A stretch of DNA of 64,000 nucleotides from the NCBI GenBank assembly GCA_016888885.1, contig CP069437.1:1116001-1180000 (forward strand). Reading direction: 5' to 3'. This DNA comes from Faucicola sp902506215 (GTDB taxonomy: Bacteria; Pseudomonadota; Gammaproteobacteria; Pseudomonadales; Moraxellaceae). The notes under the pieces are model-generated. The model was not told where the DNA came from, did no database searches, and was given only the letters and a program-made list of their open reading frames with translations. Shown in pieces: positions 36,290-44,478 of this stretch (positions are counted from its first letter, which is position 1; every line of letters starts with the position of its first letter). Made by a program: the position numbers and the translations under genes.

Positions 36290-38341
36290 TTATTGAATTA
36301 ACTTAACAGAGCTAATCGAGGCGTGTTGCTGCAACAGTGCTTGCGTAACTGCTTGTTGTTCAAGCTGATGAGTAGCTTGTTGTAATGCTAGTTTTTCGCG
36401 GGCTTCTTGGAGTGCTTCTGGTTTTAATTTCTCTAGCGCTTGAAAATTACTTGCCCCCTCCGCCAAACGAATATCAATACCCTCAAAACGCTGTCGAAGT
36501 TTTTGGCAAAAATTATCAAAAGTTGCGGTATGGGTCAAAAAGCTTTGTTCAGTGACAAATTGGCTAACCCCATGAATCTCGCCCGTCATCACCCCGCGTT
36601 TGGCAAGCACTAATTCATCATCATCGAGCCAGCCTTGCTCACGGGCATTAAACACCCAATAATCCCATTTGGCAGGTGTCCATTCGCCCTCAAGTGGTAC
36701 ATGAGTGGGTTTGAGCAATGCCAGTGGCGATATATCAGCTATATCACTACCCTCTGCCGCCATAGTGTGGTGGGAATTGTCAACATTAACGTTGACATTG
36801 GTAGCTACGGCGACTGACGCTGGCGCATTTTTTTTTATCGATGCGCTATCTTCCGTAACCATAGTCGGTGCGGTCATCTCATAATGACTGGCACTGGGTT
36901 GCAAGTCAGATAAGCGATTGGCAATGGCATCGTCTTCTATGGGTGGCGTTTGCTGTGTGGTGGTATTGAACGCGGCTTTATCGATAGATATTAAATGGCT
37001 ATCATCAAATACCTGTTGTTCAATGCCTTGTTCAACGCTATCAACGCTATCAACGTTTGAAGCAGATTTGAGCAGATTGTCATCCGATAAGTTATTATCA
37101 CTCTGCTCCGAAGTTACTTGTACGCTAACTTCAGCCAGCACTGAAGATTTTGCACCTTGTATGGCTTCGCTAGGCGTTGTATCAACAATTTGAAAATCAG
37201 GACTTTGAGAATCAGGATTATTAGCGATTGGCGGACGAAGCGGAATTTGATTACGATGCAGTGGCTTGAACGCCATCAAGCGCAGCAAACACATCTCTAA
37301 CGCTTGCATCGGCGTATTGGCTAATGCCAAGTTTTCACGGCTTTTTACCACAATGTCATAATATAGCTGTAATAGCTCTGCGGGTAACTGCTGAGCCAGT
37401 TGTTGCAATTGCTCGCTTTGCTGGCGATTGATTTGCAAATCAAAATTTGGCAAGGCCTGCAAAATTGCCAATTGATGTAGCGTCTCAGCCAACCTGTCAA
37501 ATACGGCTTTGGCATCCACCACCTGCTCACGCAGAAGCTGAATGGATTGCGTCAGATGCTGGGTATTTTGCTGGTAAATATTGGCAAGGATAGCGATGAC
37601 ATCGGCTTGGTCAATTAAGCCAAGCATCTGGCGAATCACTTCATCTGTGACATTGCCATTGCCAAACGCAATGGCTTGGTCAGTAAGTGACAACGCATCG
37701 CGCACGGAGCCTTTGGCACTGCTCGATAGCTGCCATAAGGCATCAGGCTCGTAGCTGATTTGCTCTTTATTCAGAATCGTGCCAAGATATTGAGCGAGCG
37801 CCACTTGCGGCAAAGGTCTAAGGACAAATTGCAGACAACGCGAGATGATGGTAATGGGCAGTTTTTGTGGGTCAGTGGTCGCAAGCAGAAACTTGACATG
37901 CGCTGGCGGCTCTTCGAGGGTTTTTAGTAGCGCATTAAAACTATGCGTCGATAGCATATGCACTTCATCAATTAGATAGACTTTGTAGCGACCTTGCGTT
38001 GGTGCATACGGTACGTTGTCGAGTAATTCACGGGTATCTTCAACTTTGGTACGTGATGCTGCATCAATCTCAATCAAATCAATAAAGCGACCGCTATCGA
38101 TGGATTGGCATACACCACAGACGCCACAAGGCTCGCTTGTCACCCCTGTCTCACAGTTAAGGCATTTTGCCAAAATACGCGCAATGGTGGTCTTGCCGAC
38201 GCCGCGCGTACCCGTAAATAGATACGCATGATGCAAGCGCTGGTTATGGATGGCATTGATTAATGCTTTGGACACATGTTCTTGTCCCAGCAGCTCATGG
38301 AAGTTTTTTGGACGATATTTGCGTGCTAGGACTTGATACAT
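36290..38341 (-). CDS. dnaX: DNA polymerase III subunits gamma/tau
   Basis: 683 residues. Walker A G-T-R-G-V-G-K-T-T is near residue 45, a four-Cys zinc module spans C-L-N-C to C-G-V-C-G-V-C near 64-79, and D-E-V-H-M-L-S is Walker B. The clamp-loader core ends near residue 365. Then comes a variable acidic/Ser-rich linker and a C-terminal domain from about 550, as in tau, which contacts the polymerase and helicase. Within the linker an A9 run could give a truncated gamma-like product (separate entry). The start at 38341 is normal for the family. Confidence 0.95.
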   Translation of the reverse strand: MYQVLARKYRPKNFHELLGQEHVSKALINAIHNQRLHHAYLFTGTRGVGKTTIARILAKCLNCETGVTSEPCGVCGVCQSIDSGRFIDLIEIDAASRTKVEDTRELLDNVPYAPTQGRYKVYLIDEVHMLSTHSFNALLKTLEEPPAHVKFLLATTDPQKLPITIISRCLQFVLRPLPQVALAQYLGTILNKEQISYEPDALWQLSSSAKGSVRDALSLTDQAIAFGNGNVTDEVIRQMLGLIDQADVIAILANIYQQNTQHLTQSIQLLREQVVDAKAVFDRLAETLHQLAILQALPNFDLQINRQQSEQLQQLAQQLPAELLQLYYDIVVKSRENLALANTPMQALEMCLLRLMAFKPLHRNQIPLRPPIANNPDSQSPDFQIVDTTPSEAIQGAKSSVLAEVSVQVTSEQSDNNLSDDNLLKSASNVDSVDSVEQGIEQQVFDDSHLISIDKAAFNTTTQQTPPIEDDAIANRLSDLQPSASHYEMTAPTMVTEDSASIKKNAPASVAVATNVNVNVDNSHHTMAAEGSDIADISPLALLKPTHVPLEGEWTPAKWDYWVFNAREQGWLDDDELVLAKRGVMTGEIHGVSQFVTEQSFLTHTATFDNFCQKLRQRFEGIDIRLAEGASNFQALEKLKPEALQEAREKLALQQATHQLEQQAVTQALLQQHASISSVKLIQ
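36828..36836 (-). other. A9 slippery run inside dnaX
   Basis: On the coding strand nine consecutive A residues cover codons 502-505 (I-K-K-N). A ribosomal or polymerase slip in either direction meets a stop codon within 9 to 17 codons, giving a product of about 510-520 residues that keeps the clamp-loader core and lacks the C-terminal tau domain. Confidence 0.55.
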
Positions 38342-38406
38342 GGTTATGGATACATGACAACAAAAACGTTAAAAAAAGAAATAACCTTAACCCGCTATTG
38401 GTAAAA

Positions 38407-38745
38407 CTAAACCGCTGGGCTATTGGCTTCAATTAGGGGCTGTAATTCACCGTCTTGGAACATTTGATAGATGATATCACTACCGCCAATCAGCTCACCT
38501 GCCACCCATAATTGTGGGAAAGTTGGCCAGTTAGCAATTTGTGGCAAAGTTGCACGGATTTCTGGGTTTTCAAGAATATTGACAAACGCAAATGGGCGGC
38601 CAATTTGGGTTAGTACATCCACCGCACGCGCAGAAAAACCGCATTGTGGGAACTGTGGCGTGCCTTTCATATAAAGCAATACGCTGTGTTGAGCGATTTG
38701 GTCACGGATGGTTTGTTCGATGTCAGTTTGGTTCATATCAGTCAT
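38407..38745 (-). CDS. grxD: Monothiol glutaredoxin Grx4 family
   Basis: 112 residues with the CGFS active site (P-Q-F-P-Q-C-G-F-S) near residue 37 and the glutathione-binding W-P-T-F-P-Q-L-W-V segment. CGFS glutaredoxins carry a bridging [2Fe-2S] cluster and take part in Fe-S trafficking. The gene is monocistronic between dnaX and ispF. Confidence 0.95.
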   Translation of the reverse strand: MTDMNQTDIEQTIRDQIAQHSVLLYMKGTPQFPQCGFSARAVDVLTQIGRPFAFVNILENPEIRATLPQIANWPTFPQLWVAGELIGGSDIIYQMFQDGELQPLIEANSPAV

Positions 38746-38917
38746 ATGAAATTCCTTTGTCAGGCCCTTTAAAGTAGAGCGCTATCTTCACAGCTAGAAT
38801 TTGACTCACTAATAATGAGTGCAGGATTGCTATTATACGCTATAATGGTTATCGAAAGTAAGCATTCAAGATGCCTACCCCAAAAAAAGTCAGCAGCAAA
38901 ACTACTCACAAATTCCA

Positions 38918-39418
38918 TTAATCTGATGAAGTCACTTGTTCAAGCAACACCACGCAGCTTACCATAATCCCTTCTTGGCGACCGGTAAACCCAAGCTTCT
39001 CAGTCGTGGTGGCTTTGACGCTGATTTGGTCAACCGCGCAGCCCATGACACCGGCAATACGCGATTGAATCTCGTTACGATAAGGCAATAGTTTTGGACG
39101 CTCCGCCATGATAGTGATGTCGGCATTGATAAGCGTAAATCCTTTTGATTGGATAAACTGGTACACTTGGTTCAGCAAAATGGTCGAATCTATATTGCGA
39201 AAACGCTCATCGGTATCCGGGAAAAACTGCCCAATATCGCCCAGTGCCAATGCACCAAGCAACGCATCACACAACGCATGTAACACCACATCGCCATCAG
39301 AATGCGCAAGCAAACTGTGGGTATGGGGAATTTGCACCCCGCCTAATGTTATAAATTGGTTTTCTGTGCCGTCGTTGACAAAGGCATGGACATCGATACC
39401 CTGACCGATTCTTATCAT
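38918..39418 (-). CDS. ispF: 2-C-methyl-D-erythritol 2,4-cyclodiphosphate synthase
   Basis: 166 residues. It starts M-I-R-I-G-Q-G-I-D-V-H-A-F with the metal-binding D-x-H, followed by H-S-D-G-D-V-V-L-H-A-L-C-D-A-L-L-G-A and I-G-Q-F-F-P-D-T-D. The end S-V-K-A-T-T-T-E-K-L-G-F-T-G-R is characteristic. It catalyses the fifth step of the MEP isoprenoid pathway. ispD is not adjacent. Confidence 0.96.
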   Translation of the reverse strand: MIRIGQGIDVHAFVNDGTENQFITLGGVQIPHTHSLLAHSDGDVVLHALCDALLGALALGDIGQFFPDTDERFRNIDSTILLNQVYQFIQSKGFTLINADITIMAERPKLLPYRNEIQSRIAGVMGCAVDQISVKATTTEKLGFTGRQEGIMVSCVVLLEQVTSSD

Positions 39419-39562
39419 GGTTAATCCTATTTTTTTATCTTGCTGTCGTGATTTTGGGGAGCTATTGTGTTTGGTTTAGTAGTGTCTATTTTAACATTAA
39501 CTGTTTTAATGGACTCTATTTTAACGGTTAAAGCATGATTTACAAGTAGTTAAGCTGCCTTA

Positions 39563-39653
39563 AATAACAGCTTTGAATAACAGCTTTGAATAACAGCTTA
39601 GAATAACAGCTTAGAATAAAAACTTTGGATAACGACTTTGAATAAAAACTTGG
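39563..39653. repeat. Seven 13-bp tandem repeats upstream of ispF
   Basis: Units of AATAACAGCTTTG run without gaps: 39563-39575 and 39576-39588 are identical, 39589-39601 and 39602-39614 read AATAACAGCTTAG, and three more degenerate units follow to 39653. Confidence 0.88.
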
Positions 39654-39760
39654 CATAACCAGCTGCTATCACTGCTTGAATTAAAAATTGGGTGTCAAAC
39701 AAGATTTACCCTATAACGTCTAAAAAATTGATAAATCCTAGTAAATTGCTATGGTATTTT

Positions 39761-39780
39761 ATTATATAACGTTATATAAT
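39761..39780. promoter_or_regulatory. Perfect 20-bp palindrome in the ispF-ndk intergenic region
   Basis: ATTATATAAC followed directly by its reverse complement GTTATATAAT. It lies about 30 bp upstream of a small hydrophobic ORF and looks like an operator. No regulator can be named. Confidence 0.5.
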
Positions 39781-39791
39781 ATAAAAATAAA

Positions 39792-39816
39792 CCCATCAAG
39801 TGGGGAGCTTGATGGG
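39792..39816 (+). promoter_or_regulatory. Hairpin covering a possible start codon
   Basis: CCCATCAAG (39792-39800) and CTTGATGGG (39808-39816) form a perfect 9-bp stem with loop TGGGGAG. The loop holds a Shine-Dalgarno-like GGGGAG, and the ATG at 39812 is buried in the 3' arm of the stem. No T-run follows, so it is not a simple terminator. Confidence 0.5.
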
Positions 39817-39994
39817 AGTGGGTAATGCACTACTTGTTTTTATTGTTTCTTTCTTCTTCTTTGTTTTACTGATGTTAGCCATAATGCCAAATTATGGCTT
39901 TTTTATTTTTATCGTTTTTTATTTTGTTTTTTATCTTATTGATTCTGTCTTATTAATATCGTCGTCAACAAAGTTTGTATTTATGTCGTTATGA
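39812..39994 (+). CDS. Possible small hydrophobic membrane protein
   Basis: 60 codons encoding a very hydrophobic, Phe-rich peptide with two likely membrane segments (A-L-L-V-F-I-V-S-F-F-F-F-V-L-L and G-F-F-I-F-I-V-F-Y-F-V-F-Y-L) separated by N-Y-G. GGGGAG lies five bases before the ATG, but both are inside the hairpin described above. The AT-rich composition means the frame could be fortuitous. I do not recognise a family. Confidence 0.35.
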   Translation: MGVGNALLVFIVSFFFFVLLMLAIMPNYGFFIFIVFYFVFYLIDSVLLISSSTKFVFMSL

Positions 39995-40164
39995 ATTTAT
40001 TTTAGCGGATTTTCGCCTGTGCTCCATGTGCTCTTTGTTATAAATTGTTAAATTAAGTTTCTTTAGTGGCCTTAATAAAACTATTAATATTAATTTTGCA
40101 TCTTTGCTTTTATCATATTTTTTTATCTTTAATTTTTAATGACAGACCAGCCGAATGATAGGCA

Positions 40165-40197
40165 ATAAAAAAACGGCTTAAAATTTAAGCCGTTTTC
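40165..40197 (-). terminator. Terminator downstream of ndk
   Basis: AAACGGCTTA and TAAGCCGTTT pair perfectly around a short A/T loop, with T-rich sequence on the minus-strand exit side. Confidence 0.9.
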
Positions 40198-40210
40198 TGT
40201 TACGTTAACA

Positions 40211-40642
40211 TTAACGCGTACGTGGACAAACTTCATTGTCATTGAAAAAATAGCTGATTTCACGGGCTGCAGATGTGGTTGAGTCTGAACCGTGAACCGC
40301 GTTTTCATCGATGCTATTAGCAAAGTCACGACGGATAGTGCCTTCAGCGGCGTCTTTTGGGTTGGTAGCGCCCATGATTTCACGGTGGTGAGCCACTGCA
40401 TTTTCCCCTTCAAGTACTGATACGACCACTGGACCTGAAGTCATGAAAGAGACTAAATCATTGTAAAACGGACGCTCTTTGTGCTCAGCATAGAAACCGC
40501 CCGCCTTTTCGTTGTCTAAATGCAACATTTTTGCTGCCACAATTTTTAAGCCTGCTTTTTCAAAACGGCTGTAGATTTCGCCAATGTGGTTGCCGGCAAC
40601 TGCGTCAGGTTTGATAATTGATAACGTACGTTCAATGGCCAT
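40211..40642 (-). CDS. ndk: Nucleoside diphosphate kinase
   Basis: 143 residues. It begins M-A-I-E-R-T-L-S-I-I-K-P-D-A-V. The phosphorylated His is in N-A-V-H-G-S-D-S near residue 117 and M-G-A-T-N-P-K-D-A precedes it. It equalises nucleoside triphosphate pools. AAAGGAATTT precedes the ATG, a terminator follows, and the gene is a single-gene unit. Confidence 0.97.
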   Translation of the reverse strand: MAIERTLSIIKPDAVAGNHIGEIYSRFEKAGLKIVAAKMLHLDNEKAGGFYAEHKERPFYNDLVSFMTSGPVVVSVLEGENAVAHHREIMGATNPKDAAEGTIRRDFANSIDENAVHGSDSTTSAAREISYFFNDNEVCPRTR

Positions 40643-40934
40643 GTTAAATTCCTTTAAAATTGAAGGGAAGTAGATTTTAAGTGTGAGAAACTGTAAAAAC
40701 AGTCCTTACCCTGCCCGATGGCTCTGTCAAATCGCGATTTGAATAAGCACGGGGTGCTGTTCTTAGTTGCCTATTATAATGATATTGCGGGCAAAAACTA
40801 GTTTAATTCATCACTGTTAAGTCGAAATTGCGAGAATATCAAGTTGAACAAGTTTTCTGTAATAAATGGCGGATATATTCTGTGATATGCAACTATGGTA
40901 TAATAACCAATAGCTTAAATTTTCTCTCAATGGT

Positions 40935-41747
40935 ATGACGCTCTCAAATATCACAAAAACACAAGCGGTTGTGGTAAGCCTATGCTTGGCGCTATTATTG
41001 GTGGCAAGTATCGGTTTGGCACGTCATTTTACTGCCAAAGCCGTCCCAGATTGTCAGCGCAAAAACCAGCCGTTCGACTATAGTATCTGTGAGCTTGATG
41101 CTAAAAACGCGGCGAATTTTTCACTACAGTGGCAAAATCCCTCGTCCACGAACCAACTACTCCTCACCTTCAATACTCTGCGCGATTATTTGGCAAGCCA
41201 GCAACCTGCCAAAACCTTGTTGTTTGCGATGAATGCAGGGATGTACGATGGCAACTTTGCGCCAATTGGATATACGGTCATCAATGGCAAGCAAATCCGA
41301 GCCCTAAATCTCAAGCAGGGCGGCGGCAACTTTCACTTAATGCCCAATGGGGTATTTTGGCAAGACCATCAAGGTTTTTATATCACTGAAAGTCAAAGCA
41401 TGGCAAAAAAACTGGCAAGCGGGGCAAAACCGATTTTTGCCACCCAATCTGGACCCATGCTGGTCATCGATGGTAACATCCATCCGGCATTTGATGCCAA
41501 TAGTACCTCGAGAAAGTACCGCAATGGTGTTGGCGTGTGTGGTCGCAATCCTAGCCGCATCAAATTTGTGATAAGCGATACCCCTGTCAGCTTTTATGAG
41601 TTTGCCGATTTGTTCAAATCGCAATTGGGCTGTGACAATGCATTGTTTTTGGATGGCGGTAGCGCCTCGGCATTGTATAGTCAGACGCTGTCACGCAATG
41701 ACAATAAATATATGGGTGTGATGATTGCGGTGACACAAGACAAATAA
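40935..41747 (+). CDS. Phosphodiester glycosidase-family protein (NAGPA/DUF2233)
   Basis: 270 residues with one N-terminal membrane anchor or signal segment (A-V-V-V-S-L-C-L-A-L-L-L-V-A-S-I-G-L-A). The family core is clear: F-A-M-N-A-G-M-Y near residue 97, Q-G-G-G-N-F, R-N-G-V-G-V and the C-terminal L-F-L-D-G-G-S-A-S-A-L-Y. These enzymes hydrolyse phosphodiester-linked sugars in the envelope or outside the cell; the bacterial substrate here is unknown. Confidence 0.88.
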   Translation: MTLSNITKTQAVVVSLCLALLLVASIGLARHFTAKAVPDCQRKNQPFDYSICELDAKNAANFSLQWQNPSSTNQLLLTFNTLRDYLASQQPAKTLLFAMNAGMYDGNFAPIGYTVINGKQIRALNLKQGGGNFHLMPNGVFWQDHQGFYITESQSMAKKLASGAKPIFATQSGPMLVIDGNIHPAFDANSTSRKYRNGVGVCGRNPSRIKFVISDTPVSFYEFADLFKSQLGCDNALFLDGGSASALYSQTLSRNDNKYMGVMIAVTQDK

Positions 41748-41770
41748 TGCGTATTCGGTGAGACAAGTTT

Positions 41771-41794
41771 ATGCTGATTTAATCAGCATTTTGC
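41771..41794 (+). terminator. Probable weak terminator after the phosphodiester glycosidase gene
   Basis: ATGCTGA and TCAGCAT form a 7-bp stem with a 5-nt loop, followed by TTT. Confidence 0.55.
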
Positions 41795-41897
41795 ATAAAA
41801 TTATCCATTTCCACATTGCAAAAATAATTTTTTAAGGTATTATAATCAGCCTAGTTTTGACAAATTTGCTTGGCAATATTTGTGACACTATCCTTTC

Positions 41898-41974
41898 GGG
41901 CCTATAGCTCAGTTGGTTAGAGCAGAGGACTCATAATCCTTTGGTCCACAGTTCAAGTCTGTGTGGGCCCACCA
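41898..41974 (+). tRNA. tRNA with CAU anticodon (tRNA-Ile2 or elongator tRNA-Met)
   Basis: 77 nt with encoded CCA. The acceptor stem GGGCCTA pairs with TGGGCCC (one G-T pair). The D arm is GCTC...GAGC, the anticodon stem GAGGA/TCCTT encloses loop CTCATAA (anticodon CAT), and the T arm is CACAG-TTCAAGT-CTGTG. The C4-G69 and C5-G68 pairs and the TTGGTC variable-loop region resemble isoleucine tRNA whose C34 is modified to lysidine by TilS. An elongator methionine tRNA is the alternative. Confidence 0.93.
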
Positions 41975-41982
41975 TATAAAAC

Positions 41983-42018
41983 AACCACTTAGGTGCATTA
42001 GACCTCAGTGGTTTTTTA
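41983..42018 (+). terminator. Terminator after the tRNA gene
   Basis: AACCACT and AGTGGTT enclose a T-AGGT...ACCT inner stem and are followed by TTTTTATTTTT. Confidence 0.85.
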
Positions 42019-42260
42019 TTTTTAGCTTGTAATGATTAAATAGTAAGTAGTTTACATCACAATATGAACCCCTATTTTAAATCCATATTTATGTCATTGG
42101 GTTTAGACTGTTACTTGGTCTTGACTGCCTGAATCAATCATCCAATCCCTGCCTAATTTGATATAAATCCTTGTTTTATATTGAATTATTTTTGTTAATA
42201 GTTAACGCTTTCAAGGAAAACGTCTTTACATTCATTGCAGATAAGTTATAATAAAAACAA
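42019..42260. other. Intergenic sequence between the tRNA and the NemR-like gene
   Basis: AT-rich DNA with no ORF or repeat that I can support. The only structured element is the candidate operator just downstream of it. Confidence 0.4.
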
Positions 42261-42273
42261 TACGACTGGTCTA
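42261..42273. promoter_or_regulatory. Candidate NemR-type operator
   Basis: TACGACTGGTCTA lies about 30 bp before the regulator's ATG. Read on the other strand it contains TAGACCAGTC, which resembles the T-A-G-A-C-C core of NemR boxes. The dyad symmetry is imperfect and the identification is tentative. Confidence 0.4.
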
Positions 42274-42301
42274 TTTTTTTATAATAGCCGGCACAATAAC
42301 T

Positions 42302-42910
42302 ATGGAGCATGCCCCTATCAAGAAGTCTGAAACGAAACGCTTACACATTCTTAACACCAGTTCTGAGCTGATTTTGCGTAAAGGTTTTAGCGGTGTGGGA
42401 TTACAAGAAATATTACAAAGCTGCGAGATTCCTAAAGGTTCATTTTATCATTACTTCAAATCTAAAGAGTCTTTCGGCTGTGAATTGGTACAGTATTATG
42501 TAGATAATTACCAACGCCGTTTAGATGAACTATGGCGTAGCGACCAATCCGCTTATCAAAAACTAATCGGGTATTTTAACCTATGGATTGAAGATCCTGA
42601 TGCGCCGTGTAGTTGGGCAGATAGCTGTCTAATTGTAAAACTTGCTGCAGAAGTCGCTGACCTATCTGAAGATATGCGCGCTATTATGTCCGATGGCGTC
42701 GATAAGGTAATCAAGCGGATTGCTGAAGTCATCGTTTTGGGCAAGCAAGATGGGTCTATCCAAGCAGAGACTGATGCTTTGACGTTGTCCCAAGTGACTT
42801 ACCAAATGTGGATGGGCGCAGCGTTATTAAGTAAGCTGCAAAAAGATAAAACACCCTTACATCAAGCGCTAAAAGCGACGGCGTTTTTATTAAAAAGTGG
42901 ACAGTCTTAA
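42302..42910 (+). CDS. TetR-family regulator, NemR-like electrophile sensor
   Basis: 202 residues. The helix-turn-helix (V-G-L-Q-E-I-L-Q-S-C-E-I-P-K-G-S-F-Y-H-Y) is typical TetR. The ligand domain contains D-S-C-L-I-V-K-L-A-A-E-V-A-D-L-S-E-D-M-R, which closely parallels E. coli NemR around its sensing cysteine (C109 here). A Lys at 178 lies where NemR has its partner Lys. NemR responds to quinones, aldehydes and hypochlorite. The downstream genes (DUF1330, ABM monooxygenase, quinone-oxidoreductase-like) fit that role. Confidence 0.8.
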   Translation: MEHAPIKKSETKRLHILNTSSELILRKGFSGVGLQEILQSCEIPKGSFYHYFKSKESFGCELVQYYVDNYQRRLDELWRSDQSAYQKLIGYFNLWIEDPDAPCSWADSCLIVKLAAEVADLSEDMRAIMSDGVDKVIKRIAEVIVLGKQDGSIQAETDALTLSQVTYQMWMGAALLSKLQKDKTPLHQALKATAFLLKSGQS

Positions 42911-42926
42911 AAGTTAGCTTTGCTAG

Positions 42927-43022
42927 CTTCACCTCACTAACTTCACCTCACTAACTTCACCTCACTAACTTCACCTCACTAACTTAACCTCAATAACTTA
43001 GCTTCACTATCTTGGCTTCACG
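42927..43022. repeat. 14-bp tandem repeats after the NemR-like gene
   Basis: Four perfect units of CTTCACCTCACTAA at 42927-42982, followed by three degenerate units. They start 17 bp after the stop codon. Confidence 0.9.
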
Positions 43023-43354
43023 ACAATGATAGCTGCAAAAATTGTAATAGCAGCCCAATCATTATGTATGAATGGGCTGCTATCACATTAATTTGATAAC
43101 AATGCATAATCTACTATGTACTAACTTGTAGGTTAGTACATATGACAGCTATGCTTTTTCTTAAAGTGCTTTTTTTAAATAGCGTCTTCAACACCTTCAA
43201 TGATAAAGGCACGATAATTTGCTCCTTTTAGGCGATGTTGTAATGCTTCTTGATAGACGGGACTGTTATACCAGTCTCGCGCGGCTGCCATATCAGGAAA
43301 GCGTAAAATAACAGCGCCTTCAATTTCATTGCCTTCAAGCACTTCTAATTGACC

Positions 43355-43490
43355 TTGACTTCCTCCCCTTGCTAAAGCAAGGGGATTCCTTCTACAAGAC
43401 GGTCAAGCCCGACCGCAAGAATGTTCTTACTGGCATTGATATCTCTATCATGCCATGTGCCACACGAAGCACATATCCATTCTCTTATTC
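43355..43490 (-). ncRNA. Probable omega-RNA (reRNA) region of tnpB copy 2
   Basis: The 3' end of tnpB runs into a perfect 8-bp hairpin and the conserved AGGAAGTCAA end. The guide would then be DUF1330 sequence starting GGTCAATTAGAAGTGC. The 5' limit is not determinable here. Confidence 0.45.
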
Positions 43491-44478
43491 CAAGCGATTT
43501 TCTACCTTTCGGACTATTGGCGGTGATTTCACCGCAACACGAACATCGCTGGGTCGTGTATCTCTCATTCACGATTTCAAAACGGCAACCTGCGTTCTCG
43601 CATTTGTAGGTCAGTTGTCGTTTCAGTTCAAACCAGCCTGCATCGTAAACCGATTTGGCGAGTTTGCCTTTTTTACTATTAAATTGATTACTCTGAATAT
43701 CACCCACCACGATTAGCGCATTATCTTTGACTAATTGGGTGGTGAATTTATGGATGAGGTCTTGGCGTGTATGTTTGATTTTGGCATGGATTGCCTTAAC
43801 ACGCTGTTTGTTTTTGGCTCTTTGAGCAATGGCTAAATCTTTGGCATATTTGAGCGTTTGCTTGATGGTGAGTTTGTCACCGCTTGAGGTAGTGGCACTG
43901 TCTTTAAGCCCTAAGTCAATGCCTACACTGCCCGTTCCGCATTGTGTCTTGGGGTAGTCTTTGACGGTGATACAGGCATACCAACGGTTACGGCTGTCTT
44001 GTACCAATTCGCATGTGTTGATTTGGTATAGGCTAAGGTTGTAGCTGTCCCATAGATCAATGATTAGCTTTTGTCCTTTGGCTAAACTAAGCTGTAAGGT
44101 GGATTTTAAGCCTTTTTTACCTGTTTGGTGTGTGGCGATGTGTTTGATGGCAGATTGTTTAAACGGTAGCCAGCCTAATGATTTACGTTTTGAATTTGGG
44201 TTGTTGGTTCGCCAGTTTAGTTTGGCTTTTTTGAATTGGCGACGCGATTTGGCGTGGGTTTCATTGATGGCTTGGATAGTCTGACTGTGTAAGCCAAGTA
44301 GTTCACCGCTACCTTTGGTGTAGTCGTTTAGGTCGTAAGCACTAAAGAATTTACCAGTCTTTTTTAGGTGTTTGTAACTCAAGTCATTGACATAATTCCA
44401 CACGAAATTGACCGCACCGCTTAGGCGGTTGAGTTTATCATTATGTTTGTCTCGTATGCGTAGCTTGAGTGTTTTCAT
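43372..44478 (-). CDS. tnpB: TnpB RNA-guided nuclease-like protein, copy 2
   Basis: 368 residues starting M-K-T-L-K-L-R-I-R-D at 44478; the frame is open further upstream but the homologous start is here. It has the same landmarks as copy 1: G-I-D-L-G-L, V-V-G-D-I at the RuvC-II position, V-N-E-R-Y-T-T-Q-R-C-S-C-C-G and C-A-S-C-G-T-W-H-D-R-D-I-N-A-S. The frame is intact. It differs from copy 1 by scattered substitutions, mainly in the last third, so the two insertions are not a very recent duplication. Confidence 0.93.
   Translation of the reverse strand: MKTLKLRIRDKHNDKLNRLSGAVNFVWNYVNDLSYKHLKKTGKFFSAYDLNDYTKGSGELLGLHSQTIQAINETHAKSRRQFKKAKLNWRTNNPNSKRKSLGWLPFKQSAIKHIATHQTGKKGLKSTLQLSLAKGQKLIIDLWDSYNLSLYQINTCELVQDSRNRWYACITVKDYPKTQCGTGSVGIDLGLKDSATTSSGDKLTIKQTLKYAKDLAIAQRAKNKQRVKAIHAKIKHTRQDLIHKFTTQLVKDNALIVVGDIQSNQFNSKKGKLAKSVYDAGWFELKRQLTYKCENAGCRFEIVNERYTTQRCSCCGEITANSPKGRKSLGIREWICASCGTWHDRDINASKNILAVGLDRLVEGIPLL

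Noticed and set aside
39563..39653. Array of short repeats considered as a CRISPR
   Set aside because: Units of 13 bp are directly adjacent with no unique spacers, and no cas genes are present. It is a plain tandem repeat.
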